Source: Mycoemilia scoparia (lineage: Eukaryota > Kickxellomycota > Kickxellomycetes > Kickxellales > Kickxellaceae). From it: DNA of 64,000 nt. The stretch covers positions 17,203-81,202 of the forward strand of contig JANBPU010000063.1 in assembly GCA_027575805.1 (NCBI GenBank), written 5' to 3'. How positions within the stretch are numbered: position 1 is the first letter of the stretch; every line of letters starts with the position of its first letter. The notes under the pieces were generated by a model that saw nothing but the letters and a program-made list of their open reading frames with translations, made no database searches and had not been told where the DNA came from. This document shows positions 47,361 to 57,517 of the stretch, in pieces. The position numbers and the translations under genes were made by a program.

Positions 47361-48301
47361 CATTGGATGATGGTAAGAATATCAACACTCGTTACTCTCA
47401 ATTAATGGTAACAAACAAAGATGAGTGGCATGGCTTGGTAGCACTAATTGCAACATGACTTTTGTGTAAGAGCAATTCACAAATTTACATGCGGCTATTC
47501 ATCCAAAGACAAAAAAGTCTGAAGTTTTGTGTAGAGAAGAAAGGAGAGAAAAGAACTCCGGCAGCAGGTTTGTTAAAGCCATTTGTGAAGGAAAAGGGAA
47601 AGCTCGGCATAACAAAGAAAGAATAGCAATGCCCAGTTAGTGTTTAATGGCAAGCCTGAGTCCCTCACAAGCATTCCATTTGATGTGGCTTTTTTCAATA
47701 TAAATGGTCTCAGGCTAGACCATTTTCTACCATTTATAAACAGGATGATATCAAGCGAGGGGTGTGTATGTGTGCAAGTGGACCGAATAAAGTGGCTCAG
47801 CCAAACTGAATAGCAAATGGCAAAGACCGTACTTTGTCAATAACAAAGGAAGGTGAGGGCCTGTTCCCCATTTTGCACGCCAAGCAGGGAATCCTTCTGT
47901 TGACCAAAAACCACGGTAATTCAGATCAGCCATCATTTATTGTGAAAGTCGAGATGCATCCACTAGTGTGGGTTATGCGCCTTTGATGCTTGATTGGATG
48001 GGCTGGACGCTTTTCCAAACATCAAACTTGTTTTGGTTTGTTAGATTGGGAGGGCACAGTTGTTTGCAGGCATTAATCCTGGCCTTGATGCTCATAAATC
48101 CTAGCTTTTGTTCTGACTATTTTTCTCTCTTATTCCTATTCTTATCCCCTTTGACCGTGTATCCCTTTATCCCCTGCCGTCGCTCACGCCTTGACTACTC
48201 TTCCACGTACTTACTACTACACTCTTTCTCTTCTCTCTTTCTCTCTTTCCGTCTTCACTTAATCTACTGCATATCCTTGTATTGGCCATTTTGACACCTT
48301 T

Positions 48302-48302
<1 letters not shown>

Positions 48303-48334
<32 letters not shown>
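48303..48334 (+). repeat. CT dinucleotide repeat upstream of the LIM gene
   Basis: About 16 CT units roughly 200 bp before the LIM gene ATG, within a pyrimidine-rich leader-like stretch. Confidence 0.8.
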
Positions 48335-48337
<3 letters not shown>

Positions 48338-48529
48338 ACACTACTATCTCTCACATTATTTTATATCAACACAATAATAATATTAATAATAATAGTACCA
48401 ATATCAATACTGCTACAACCACTAATATAAGTATAAACACAACCCATACCCATTTTTACGAGATAGCATATACCCACTTCTCTACTAATACATTGGCGGC
48501 TACACATACACACATATTCCAACTTCTCA

Positions 48530-51055
48530 ATGTTTAAGAGAATGCACCCCCTTACCGATGAAGGTACCAGAAGACTGCGCGACAGCGCTATTCTCCCAAC
48601 CATTAAATGTTCGACATGTGGTCAGGAGGTGCATCTCAGACTCATGCCAACACACAATTGCTCGGGAAGGCCTAAGCCACCACGGCTGAATTCAAACTAT
48701 AAGGCTCGTGGCTATGATGACTACGATGAGTCTCTAAGCCCAGTGGACAAGTTCCCAGCCATGCCACCAACATACGATGCTGAAGACAAGCCCAAAGTTG
48801 GATCATCTGGTGTTGGTGGCAAAAAGCTTCACAACATCCTAGAGCCTTCGGCTGAAATTCTTGATGAGGACATTGTCGATGAGGATTTCGATCAATCTAG
48901 CATTGAGGGTACTTTATCACCGGGCCAAAACAGCCCGACTATGCCAACACCAGATATGTACTCCACCCACAAATCACGCACACGCACAGAGACCAACAAT
49001 GCATCATCCACTTCCACAACAGTAACAACAACTTCCAGTGGTGATGGATTTGCAAATGGCGGCGATCAGTCTTATAAATACCACAATAGCAAAAATTATA
49101 AATCTGGCAGAGGAGACGCTACTCCAGAGCGAGTTCGACCAAACTTGACCATCAGCACACAGAAAGCAGCAATGCTCTCTTCAGAAAGCTTTGGCTCGTC
49201 CACAGCTGTTGCACCGATCACACATACACCGCGCTATGGCCGTGAGGGGGCGATAGCATCACCACTGCCAATGCACTCGCATGCACCACAGAGTGCAAAT
49301 CCGCTGCACAATAATAACAATATGGGGGCTGGTGGGAGTGGATATAGTACTCATCACAACAATGCTAGCTCCAGCAGCCTGGCGTCAAGGAGCAGCGCTG
49401 CAACCCGCAATCAGAGGTCGCCCTCATGGTCAATATACGGGCTGGGTCATGTTCCCATCCAAGGAAATAGCCCATCACAGCTCGAGCATTCGACTAACAA
49501 TGTACCAGCGAGAAGCGAACATTATTCCAAAACCGGTCGCTACCAACATCAGAACCAAGCAAAAGTATACCCCACAAAGACTGTACCTTATCAGCCATCC
49601 GTATCACAACAGGCACCCCGCATGCCGTTGGGCCTATCCCACCAAAACCTGCTCAGCACCACTTCTGCACACAAATCAGAGAAAATACTCCGAAGCAATT
49701 CGGATCGCCACATCACCCACTCACCACCAAAGCCCCCAGTGCCAACTCGCAGTACCAGCGCCACTGCCCACACACGTCTGCGTGGCACTCCTCCACCGGG
49801 TCCTTCTGGTACTAGCAAGATCACATCATCATCGCATACTGAGCTCACCAAGCTGGTAATGTCAGCATCAAAACCAATGAGGCCGGAGCTTAACAGCACC
49901 AGAAGCACAGCCAGCACCCATTCATCAACGAGCTCTGGTACTGGCTCCATACCAGCACCGTTGACAAGGTCCGGAAGTGATGGTAAAAAGAACAGCAGCA
50001 ACAAGAAGGCTGAGCAGCTTGACTCGTTAATGGGTGATCTGATGATCGAGATAGAAGCCCTTACGTCACGGGCGAAGGTTGAACAACATCGGGAGAGTGT
50101 TGATACAAACAGAAGGAGAAACAACAGCAACAATCATCCTCCATCATCACAGGTTATTATGAAGTCACCAATCCAGGCAGAAGTATCGCACGGTGAGTGC
50201 CAGACTTGTTATGACAAAATATTCGAGCGTCCCATTATTGTTGAGGGAAAGACCCACCATAGAATGTGTCTGCGTTGTCATCAATGTGGCTGTTTGCTTG
50301 ATCCACATTTGCCAGCCGACTGGACAATTGCCCAGGATGGAAATATGTATTGTTCAAAACATGTTCCTGTACCTCCTCAACAGCAACAGCAACAGAATAT
50401 GCAAAGCACTGGTAGCCGCACCCCATCTCCAGCAGAGGAAATACACCATTGTGCTGGATGTCGCAAGAGAGTCAATTCCGATGCAATTGAGGCATTTGGT
50501 CTTCACTGGCATCCCAAGCACCTTGTGTGTTATACCTGTGGGACCGGGCTATGTGCTACGGAGGACCGTTATGAGCACGATGGCCGAGTATACTGCAAGT
50601 CGGACTACCAGAAGCTCTCAGCAGTCAACTGCATTGCCTGCAACCGCCCACACGCACCAACCGATTCGCTGACAGCACTCAATGCCCGCTGGCACATTTC
50701 ATGCTTTAACTGTCAAGTTTGTCATAAGGGATTCCCTGACAAGTCATTCTATGTACTGGAAAATAAGCCATACTGCAAGTACCACTACCATGAGCTTAAT
50801 GACTCGCTTTGTAAAAAATGCGAAGAACCAATCGAAGGAGCCTGTGCACAGGTCATTGAGGGAAGGTTCCATCCCGAGTGTTTCGTGTGCGAAACATGTA
50901 ATAGCCCCCTGCGCGATATATACTACAATATCAATAACAAATTCTATTGCGAAAAGCATATTGTGCCTCAAGGAATGTCTACACCAGCCGATGATGGAGC
51001 AGTTGCAGATAAATTTGCCGACAATAAGCGCAGGACCATTTTCTGCGACTTGTAA
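48530..51055 (+). CDS. Paxillin-like protein with four LIM domains (Pxl1 type)
   Basis: Single exon, 841 residues. Near the N-terminus (26-44) a CSTCGQEV...HNC motif resembles the short zinc-binding element at the start of several fungal LIM proteins. A long Ser/Thr/Pro-rich disordered region follows. LDSLMGDLMIEIEAL near residue 498 fits a paxillin LD motif. LIM domains begin at about residues 557 (CQTC), 641 (CAGC), 701 (CIAC) and 761 (CKKC), each with the paired zinc-ligand pattern. Fungal Pxl1 proteins link Rho signalling and actin at sites of polarised growth and the cytokinetic ring. Four LIM domains and an LD motif resemble animal paxillin more closely than yeast Pxl1, which has fewer LIM domains. 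An upstream non-coding exon is possible. Confidence 0.88.
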   Translation: MFKRMHPLTDEGTRRLRDSAILPTIKCSTCGQEVHLRLMPTHNCSGRPKPPRLNSNYKARGYDDYDESLSPVDKFPAMPPTYDAEDKPKVGSSGVGGKKLHNILEPSAEILDEDIVDEDFDQSSIEGTLSPGQNSPTMPTPDMYSTHKSRTRTETNNASSTSTTVTTTSSGDGFANGGDQSYKYHNSKNYKSGRGDATPERVRPNLTISTQKAAMLSSESFGSSTAVAPITHTPRYGREGAIASPLPMHSHAPQSANPLHNNNNMGAGGSGYSTHHNNASSSSLASRSSAATRNQRSPSWSIYGLGHVPIQGNSPSQLEHSTNNVPARSEHYSKTGRYQHQNQAKVYPTKTVPYQPSVSQQAPRMPLGLSHQNLLSTTSAHKSEKILRSNSDRHITHSPPKPPVPTRSTSATAHTRLRGTPPPGPSGTSKITSSSHTELTKLVMSASKPMRPELNSTRSTASTHSSTSSGTGSIPAPLTRSGSDGKKNSSNKKAEQLDSLMGDLMIEIEALTSRAKVEQHRESVDTNRRRNNSNNHPPSSQVIMKSPIQAEVSHGECQTCYDKIFERPIIVEGKTHHRMCLRCHQCGCLLDPHLPADWTIAQDGNMYCSKHVPVPPQQQQQQNMQSTGSRTPSPAEEIHHCAGCRKRVNSDAIEAFGLHWHPKHLVCYTCGTGLCATEDRYEHDGRVYCKSDYQKLSAVNCIACNRPHAPTDSLTALNARWHISCFNCQVCHKGFPDKSFYVLENKPYCKYHYHELNDSLCKKCEEPIEGACAQVIEGRFHPECFVCETCNSPLRDIYYNINNKFYCEKHIVPQGMSTPADDGAVADKFADNKRRTIFCDL

Positions 51056-52802
51056 AAATGACCACTAGCAGAATGTACACTATAAAAGTGCACTTTCATT
51101 CCTGGGCTTAATATAAATTATTTTGGCTCAAAAACAATAATCGCGACTTTAATAATAGTAATAGCAATAATTACAACAACAATAATAATAATAATAGCAC
51201 TTTTGTATAATCACCCTTTTTTTTAACACAACCACATAACCCCTACTTTAATTTCATTAAACACTCACTCGTTCACTTTTTATACTACTACACTACTAAT
51301 CAATATAGTAAACTACTAATTTAAAAAAGTCCAGATGGAAATATAAAGTGTGATAAGGAGAGAGTGCATTGGAATGGAGAACATTTGCTTGTAAGAAGAA
51401 GAATAATGATAATGATGATGATGATGACAACGGGGCGGTATGATAAATTTTAGTGACTGTTGATGGGCTTGCATACATCAGGCTGCAGAGACGTTGTTTA
51501 TCATATGCAGACGCGTATGCATGTTTAGAAAATGCGGTTAATACTTGAAGAATTACAGAGCCAATTGGAGGGGCAGATACATAGAGATGAGAGATAGAGA
51601 ATGGAGATATATATCAATGGCGTGTGCGTATATGTGGGGGGATGTCTTATCTAAGAACAGTCAAAAGGTGGAGTTGAATGGAGTAGAAGAAACCGGCAAA
51701 ATAAATTATATATGTATGGATATCAGAAGGTGGACCGATGTAGATAAAGAAAAAGATTGAGAGAGGTAGAGAAAAATTCCCGAAACAGTATCATTAATAA
51801 TAATAGTAATAGTAGTAGTAATAGTAATGGTGAAATGCCAGTAGAGATAAAGGAGATAATAAAAGCGACATCGTGTGAGATATAAAGTAGGCACAGGATA
51901 GAGCGAGAGTAAGAGTGATAGAGAGAAAGATAATAGCAAAGTGCTAATAATGAGAAATATGATGAAGTAGCTGGTATGATTTAGAAAGATAGGGCGGTCA
52001 AGGAAGAGAGCTTGTAATAAACGGCAATTTCTATTCGACGCTGAAGGCAAATATCAAAGCCAGATGAGGCCGATAAAGGAACAGCAGGCCCGCAGTCTAG
52101 ACAAGTCAATGGGATTAGCAGCAATGATGACCCACCACGATCATTGTTTCCGACTTGGCATGTACAGAGTGATCTCAGTGCAAAATTTGGTAAAGATGAC
52201 GAGCGATTTGTATGGTAGGTGCGCGCATATATCATCGATACTGGTGTTATTAGCCAAGGTGTGGAGGTTGGTGGCGATTGAGGCCAAGTAGCCTTCTAGG
52301 CAACAGACAGACATTATTGTTTTGAGCAGCGATTCCCATCGCTTTACAAGTGCATGCGTGTGGTAGTTTTAGTAGAGAAGAGGCGTGTGGAGATTGCTTG
52401 AGATTTTTTGCCTTCCAAGAAATGTGCCGCACCTGAGGAAGTGTGCTTGTTTTTAGTCGCATGCCTGGTGGCATACTTTATTTCCATTAGTTTGAAATGA
52501 GCTTATTAGAGCGCTTTGACCACCATCAAGCTATAAATACCCTTAGATCCCCGCTTTACTTTTAAAAAGATTGCCAGATACTACTACTACTACTACTACT
52601 ACCACCTCCACCATTACTCGCAAGCATTAGAACTACCCTTTCTTTAACAAACCCCCTATACATATAAACAAACAAAGTCGACAAGCTTTACTCCAATAAG
52701 CCCACACCTTCACATACACGGTTCTACATCATCATAAGCACAGCCATTACCACCCCATCCCCCACTATATCCCGACCTTTTGACTCATAAACGATAACCA
52801 CG
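51056..52802. other. Intergenic region upstream of LDH
   Basis: Includes AAT/ATA and GATGAT short runs near 51180-51425 after the LIM gene and an ACT trinucleotide run (about 52578-52602) in the LDH leader. No exon is recognised. Confidence 0.5.
52532..52539 (+). promoter_or_regulatory. Likely TATA box of the LDH gene
   Basis: TATAAATA 263 bp before the LDH ATG, followed by a C-rich, ACT-repeat-containing leader. Strong TATA boxes and biased codons fit a highly expressed or inducible gene. Confidence 0.5.
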
Positions 52803-53876
52803 ATGATTTTTTCAAGAGTTCGTCACCAGTTGGCCAAGTCCGCATCACCAGCAAGGATCTTTTCTGCCTCCTTTTCAACCTCGCAGCTGCCATCAGTGGG
52901 CCGCACACTGGCAACATGCACCAACGTATTCCCCGAACGCAGTGTCGACATCCAAACAATCTCGCCCCGCTCAAAGGTCTCAATAGTCGGCGCTGCTGGT
53001 AACGTCGGCGCCTCGGTCGCATACTCACTCCTCCACCGCCACACCCCAGTCGACATCAAACTCTTCGACATCAACCAGAAACTCTTGAAGGGGCAGTCTC
53101 TCGATCTGGCCGACTCTGCTTGGCTAGGCGAAAGTATGGTCCACCACTCGTCGGATCTCAGCGAAGCCGGCGACTCGGACGTGATCGTCATCACCGCCGG
53201 TGCTAAACAAGTGCCCGGCGAAACCCGTGCCCAGCTTCTTGACCGCAACTACAAGGTCCTCGAATCGATCCTGTCAAAAGTCCAACCCATTAAAAAGGAC
53301 GCAAAAATTTTGATCATTGCTAACCCCGTTGATGTCTTGACTGCACTGGCCCAAAAAATTACTGGCTTGCCATATAACCAAGTCTTTGGTTCTGGCACTT
53401 TGCTAGACTCTGCTAGATTAAGAAACCATCTTTCCAAGATCCTTAATGTCAGACAGCGCTCTATCCATTGCCATGTGTTGGGTGAACATGGTGATAACCA
53501 ATTCGTTTCTTGGTCAACTGCTCGCGTTGGTGGTTTCCCCCTGGACTGCTTCCCCGAAATGAAGAATATCGACAAGGACGGTATTTCGACCGAAATCGCA
53601 AACAAGGCTTACGATATTATTGACTCGAAGGGGGCCACCTATTATGGCGTCGGTGTTTGTGGCGCCTTTTTGATCCACCATGTGTTGGCCAATACCCATG
53701 ATGTTAGAACCATTAGCTGTTATAGCAAGAAGTACCAATCGTATGTGTCACTGCCAGCCGTTGTCAACCAGTGCGGCGTTGACCGTGTTTTGGAAGTCGA
53801 TCTGAGCGAATTAGAGCAGGAAAAAATGAACAAGGCTGTTGCTCACATCAAGGAACAAGTTGGCCAATTCTTCTAA
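52803..53876 (+). CDS. L-lactate dehydrogenase with mitochondrial-type presequence
   Basis: Single exon, 357 residues. The first 45 or so residues (MIFSRVRHQLAKSASPARIF...) are rich in Arg, Ser and Ala with almost no acidic residues, a typical mitochondrial presequence. The NAD-binding motif is GAAGNVG (about 63). The substrate loop reads AGAKQVPGETR, with Gln at the position equivalent to Gln102, which selects pyruvate/lactate; malate dehydrogenases have Arg there. NPVDVLT, LLDSARLR (Asp168 and Arg171 equivalents) and GEHGDN (catalytic His195 equivalent) are present. The predicted reaction is pyruvate plus NADH to L-lactate. Codons end in C or G in the first half far more than in neighbouring genes. 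Mitochondrial location is inferred from sequence only. Confidence 0.9.
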   Translation: MIFSRVRHQLAKSASPARIFSASFSTSQLPSVGRTLATCTNVFPERSVDIQTISPRSKVSIVGAAGNVGASVAYSLLHRHTPVDIKLFDINQKLLKGQSLDLADSAWLGESMVHHSSDLSEAGDSDVIVITAGAKQVPGETRAQLLDRNYKVLESILSKVQPIKKDAKILIIANPVDVLTALAQKITGLPYNQVFGSGTLLDSARLRNHLSKILNVRQRSIHCHVLGEHGDNQFVSWSTARVGGFPLDCFPEMKNIDKDGISTEIANKAYDIIDSKGATYYGVGVCGAFLIHHVLANTHDVRTISCYSKKYQSYVSLPAVVNQCGVDRVLEVDLSELEQEKMNKAVAHIKEQVGQFF

Positions 53877-54281
53877 ATCAACTAACTGGCCGACTTGGTA
53901 TAGTTATTGTCGTAATTTAAATCATCATCTTTTTCTCCTCGTTGTTTTGTTACAGTCATCAATCGCTATTATTTTTGCTACTATTAATTTCTTTTTTGTC
54001 ATTAGATTCACATTGCATTTGAATTTTCGCAATATACATTTACCTTACTATATCATCATATGAAATTTTATAAAAATGCAAATATATAAATGTGTTGAAA
54101 CAAAGTGTATTATTGTTTTGTTGTAGTATAGGGTTTGTCGATTTCTTTGTGATGGTGTTGGTAGAGCCATCTTTGGTAACATACACCACATGATGGTCAC
54201 GACTTACTACAACTCCTGGTTCCTGAATTCCAACACCATTATTATCAGATCCTATATCCATTATTTAGATTATTATTTTCC
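53877..54281. other. Convergent spacer between LDH and SET genes
   Basis: About 400 bp of T/A-rich DNA holding both 3' ends. Nothing else is seen. Confidence 0.5.
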
Positions 54282-56591
54282 TTATTCTTTAGGATCAAGA
54301 CTTTCCTTATCAGCATTACCATCTGATAAATCGCAGTCACCACTCTTGATATTTTCAAACACCCCATATTCATTTCCATCATTTGCCTTATTATCTCTTC
54401 TCTCCCTACAGCTATTCTTAACAGAAGAATCCTTGTTTCCCCAATGCGCACGATCAACCTCATCTCCATAAAATACAAACAACTCTTCGCCAGCCTTAAT
54501 TTTCCGTGTAGTTGAGCAAATGATCTGATTAACCTTGGTACCTTCAAGGAACGTCATGTTTTGCGATTTACCAGTCCGATCTTCATTCATAAAATGAAAT
54601 GGACAATATAGTCTACCATTTGGGTCTGTATATGGCTGACCATTTTCATCACAGGCATCCAGAACGGTCTTGCGATACATTATAGAATAATGTGAGGCAA
54701 CTCCAGAATTATCCTTTAGGGAATCGAATTCATCTTCGGTCATTGGGACACCAAAATAGAACCCTAATGGACAGTGGGCTGGCAAATCGCGAATCGCAAA
54801 CAATCCATTACCAGCGGCTGGGATTGTTGAGGGACCGACACGTACGACATCTTGCCATGATTTTGGAATGTCTTGGGTGGGATTATTGTTGTTGCTACTA
54901 CTACTACTACTACTGTTGTTTTCTTGTTGGCCTTGGTCCTGGTGCTGTTGTAAACTGGGTAATTTTCCATGGTTGTTTGTATCAGAAATGCATTTATCGT
55001 CATTGCTATTGTTGTGGTTGTTGTCAGTATCTTTGGTGTTGTTTTTGTTGTGGCTTATCTTGCTTTCGTTACTACCATTGTTATTGTTATTACCTCTATC
55101 ATTCTTGGTGGTGGTGTCAATATTTGCTGCTTGACTGCTAGCTATTTTTTCTGATTGATTATTATTATTATTATTGTTGTTGTTGCTGTTGCTGTTAACG
55201 TTTTTATAACTATCATTATAGTTCTCAAAGTCCCTTTTACATTCTTCTTTGGAAATTAAACATTGTTTATCAGGTTTGTCTATATGGATTACGCCACAAC
55301 AATCATTTTGTTTATTCGGGCTGGTCGGCTTTTGAACATCATTGTTATTTATTTTGGTTTTTATATGGGATCTCTCTTGATCTAATGGATATTTTGCTGT
55401 AACCGAATGTTTAAGCGGTATTGTGCCATCATCATCGCCACCACCACCACCACCCAGCACAGAAGCATTGACAGCTTCAGTGACACTGCAACCTGTCCGA
55501 GGTTTTGGGCTCAGCTGGTGCAATTTATTGTCATTATTATCCGATTCAGAATCATTGCATATTTTCTGTATTTGGCTAAAATTTTCCAACGCCATGGTCA
55601 CCATATTCTTGTTGTCATCAGAGTTTTGTTGTTTCTGTTGCTGGGTTTTGTCTTCATCTTTTGAAGAAGGAGGAGCAAAACAAATTGGCCAATCATGAGT
55701 TATCAAAGTATGATTCCACTCATTATAATGAGCCAAAGCACTTTCAAAATCGCCTGGTTTATAGGCTAACTTGAAATAATAGCATCTGGCACCAGGGGGT
55801 CGAAATTGTATAAAGTGCTTGTCTCCATTATTTGTTAGTAAAGCGCTGGCACTGTTCATTGGTGTTTTTCCGGTGAATACGCGAGGAAGCTTTCTCTCAT
55901 CACTGATCTTTTTATCCAACTCGACTGCTTTTCGGACCAATTCGCTTCTGCTTGCCGTGTAGTCTGGACTTTGGCGAAGAGCCAAAAACATGATGTACAT
56001 TTGGTTGTACCACCTCGGTTTTTCTTTTGAAGATGGTTTACTATTGTTGTTATTATCACTGCCATCATTTTCGCTTTTGGCAGTGTTACTGGGATTGCCA
56101 TTCCCACTTTCTTTGGACGCAGTGTTTTGGACAGAGTGTTGCTTCTTTCTTCGTTTATTATACCTTGATTCCTTTCTAGGCTCCCTGCCATCACCGTCAA
56201 TGAAATAATTCAGATAATCTAGAGCATATGCTCCCCTTAGACATCCATCTCCAAAAACATCTTGGTCTGCTGGGCGATTGACATTTCTGAGACTTCTCGG
56301 CCTTTTTGGTGGCACGTTGATATCACTGCTACTGATACTACTACTACTACAACTAATATTATTGTTGTTGTTGCCGATGTTGGTAGCTCCAGTATCTATT
56401 GAAGTATTGTTTTTTGCAGAAATTGACTGGTCAGTGAACCCATTTATGCTATCTTTGTGGATTTGTGACTTCTGAGGTTGCTCAAGATTGCCTTGGCTAT
56501 GATGGCCATGAGTTAACTGATTGGGCTGTGGTGCTATTTTATTGCCATTGCTTTCGGTACTTAATACTTCTGGTTTGCTTTCACCCGACAT
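54282..56591 (-). CDS. SET-domain protein with conserved N-terminal region
   Basis: Single exon from ATG at 56591, 769 residues. Residues about 118-300 form a non-repetitive block (RGAYALDYLNYFIDGDGRE, PRWYNQMYIMFLALRQSPDY, RPPGARCYYFKLAYKPGDFE). A long Asn/Ser-rich linker with poly-N runs follows. The SET fold lies at about 583-712: AAGNGLFAIRDLPA, a central strand region ending CPFHFMNEDRTGKSQNMTFL, and EELFVFYGDE. In canonical lysine methyltransferases the second motif is NHS-like; here FMNEDRTGKSQN stands in that place, as in divergent SET proteins of the SMYD and PRDM sides. Substrate is unknown and activity uncertain. There are no pre-SET or post-SET cysteines. Orthologues are probably confined to early-diverging fungi, but this is inference. 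Confidence 0.82.
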   Translation of the reverse strand: MSGESKPEVLSTESNGNKIAPQPNQLTHGHHSQGNLEQPQKSQIHKDSINGFTDQSISAKNNTSIDTGATNIGNNNNNISCSSSSISSSDINVPPKRPRSLRNVNRPADQDVFGDGCLRGAYALDYLNYFIDGDGREPRKESRYNKRRKKQHSVQNTASKESGNGNPSNTAKSENDGSDNNNNSKPSSKEKPRWYNQMYIMFLALRQSPDYTASRSELVRKAVELDKKISDERKLPRVFTGKTPMNSASALLTNNGDKHFIQFRPPGARCYYFKLAYKPGDFESALAHYNEWNHTLITHDWPICFAPPSSKDEDKTQQQKQQNSDDNKNMVTMALENFSQIQKICNDSESDNNDNKLHQLSPKPRTGCSVTEAVNASVLGGGGGGDDDGTIPLKHSVTAKYPLDQERSHIKTKINNNDVQKPTSPNKQNDCCGVIHIDKPDKQCLISKEECKRDFENYNDSYKNVNSNSNNNNNNNNNQSEKIASSQAANIDTTTKNDRGNNNNNGSNESKISHNKNNTKDTDNNHNNSNDDKCISDTNNHGKLPSLQQHQDQGQQENNSSSSSSSNNNNPTQDIPKSWQDVVRVGPSTIPAAGNGLFAIRDLPAHCPLGFYFGVPMTEDEFDSLKDNSGVASHYSIMYRKTVLDACDENGQPYTDPNGRLYCPFHFMNEDRTGKSQNMTFLEGTKVNQIICSTTRKIKAGEELFVFYGDEVDRAHWGNKDSSVKNSCRERRDNKANDGNEYGVFENIKSGDCDLSDGNADKESLDPKE

Positions 56592-57517
56592 TACTATATA
56601 GAGTCCAATGTATATACATGCAAGGTGTAAAACTCTTTATACAAAAGCAATATCACTATAAAAAGTTTAATTAGACTCATAAATATCACCGGGTAATAAC
56701 TCTCATTACCCGACTTCTATGGTTATGGGGATACGTGTCTTGCAAAAGACAAGACCCAAAAACTCGGATTCAATTGTTGCCACCAGCTGAATAGACAACA
56801 CGCCTGTGAACAAAATTCTTTAATTATTCTTTCATATGTTTCCATCGTTGTGTTAATAAAGCCACGAGTTTGCATATAACAGATTTATCTATTGCGAATC
56901 TGGCAAGATGCAGAACAATGAAAAAGGAATAAGTATTGTTTTAATTATTGTATTACTATCTTTACCATTGTCATAAACACCAGGTTTCTCATCAAACACT
57001 ATTGCGTTTAGATAGCACTAAAAATACCAGAAAATACGCACATGTGATAGAAGCCTCATCACATTTACTGCCTTTCAAAAGATCTCATTGAGCATATATA
57101 AACAATTAGCCGCGTTTGATACTATTTCAAAATTATGGCTACTCCTGATACAAGTGACAAATTTACAATAGCAAGATAATTGAAGAGTGATTATTAAATA
57201 GATTCAAAACAAAAAGTAAAAACATTGGATAATGCAATTTTAATTATGAAGAAGGGATGGGTGGAGAGGGGGGGAAGAGAGTCGAGACTGACAAGGAGAG
57301 AGCAGATGACAAGGACTAAAGCAATATAGCCACAAAATATTATTACTATGATATAGGAGATATGATAACCTTTTAATATCAAGCCACGCACACATAAACA
57401 TACTTGTATATGGGATGGGCTTTATAATTATACATCAGTATTACAAACAAGACCTTGGATAACACATTAACAGCTATCGATATTAGTAAGGTTAATAAGC
57501 ATGCTGCTGGTACTATT
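56592..57517. other. Intergenic region between SET and GATA genes
   Basis: AT-rich, with a small perfect hairpin GGGTAATAACTCTCATTACCC at about 56692. It contains the SET promoter and the GATA 3' end. No exon is seen. Confidence 0.45.

Larger units (their letters stand above)
41256..48529. other. Long intergenic region between kinase and LIM genes
   Basis: 7.3 kb between divergent genes. From about 42000 to 44800, and again from 48000 to 48500, the plus strand is C/T-rich, as upstream of G-alpha. MITE-A copies or fragments lie at 43829-43930, 44941-44999 and 45407-45518. TA runs occur at 43817-43832, 45184-45204 and 46133-46155, and CA runs at 45650-45667. A possible membrane-protein exon pair on the minus strand (46800-47360) is listed separately. 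Otherwise no exon was recognised. Confidence 0.5.

Noticed and set aside
52803..53876. Malate dehydrogenase
   Set aside because: The substrate loop has Gln (AKQVPGETR) where malate dehydrogenases have Arg, and GEHGDN/NPVDVLT contexts fit L-LDH better.
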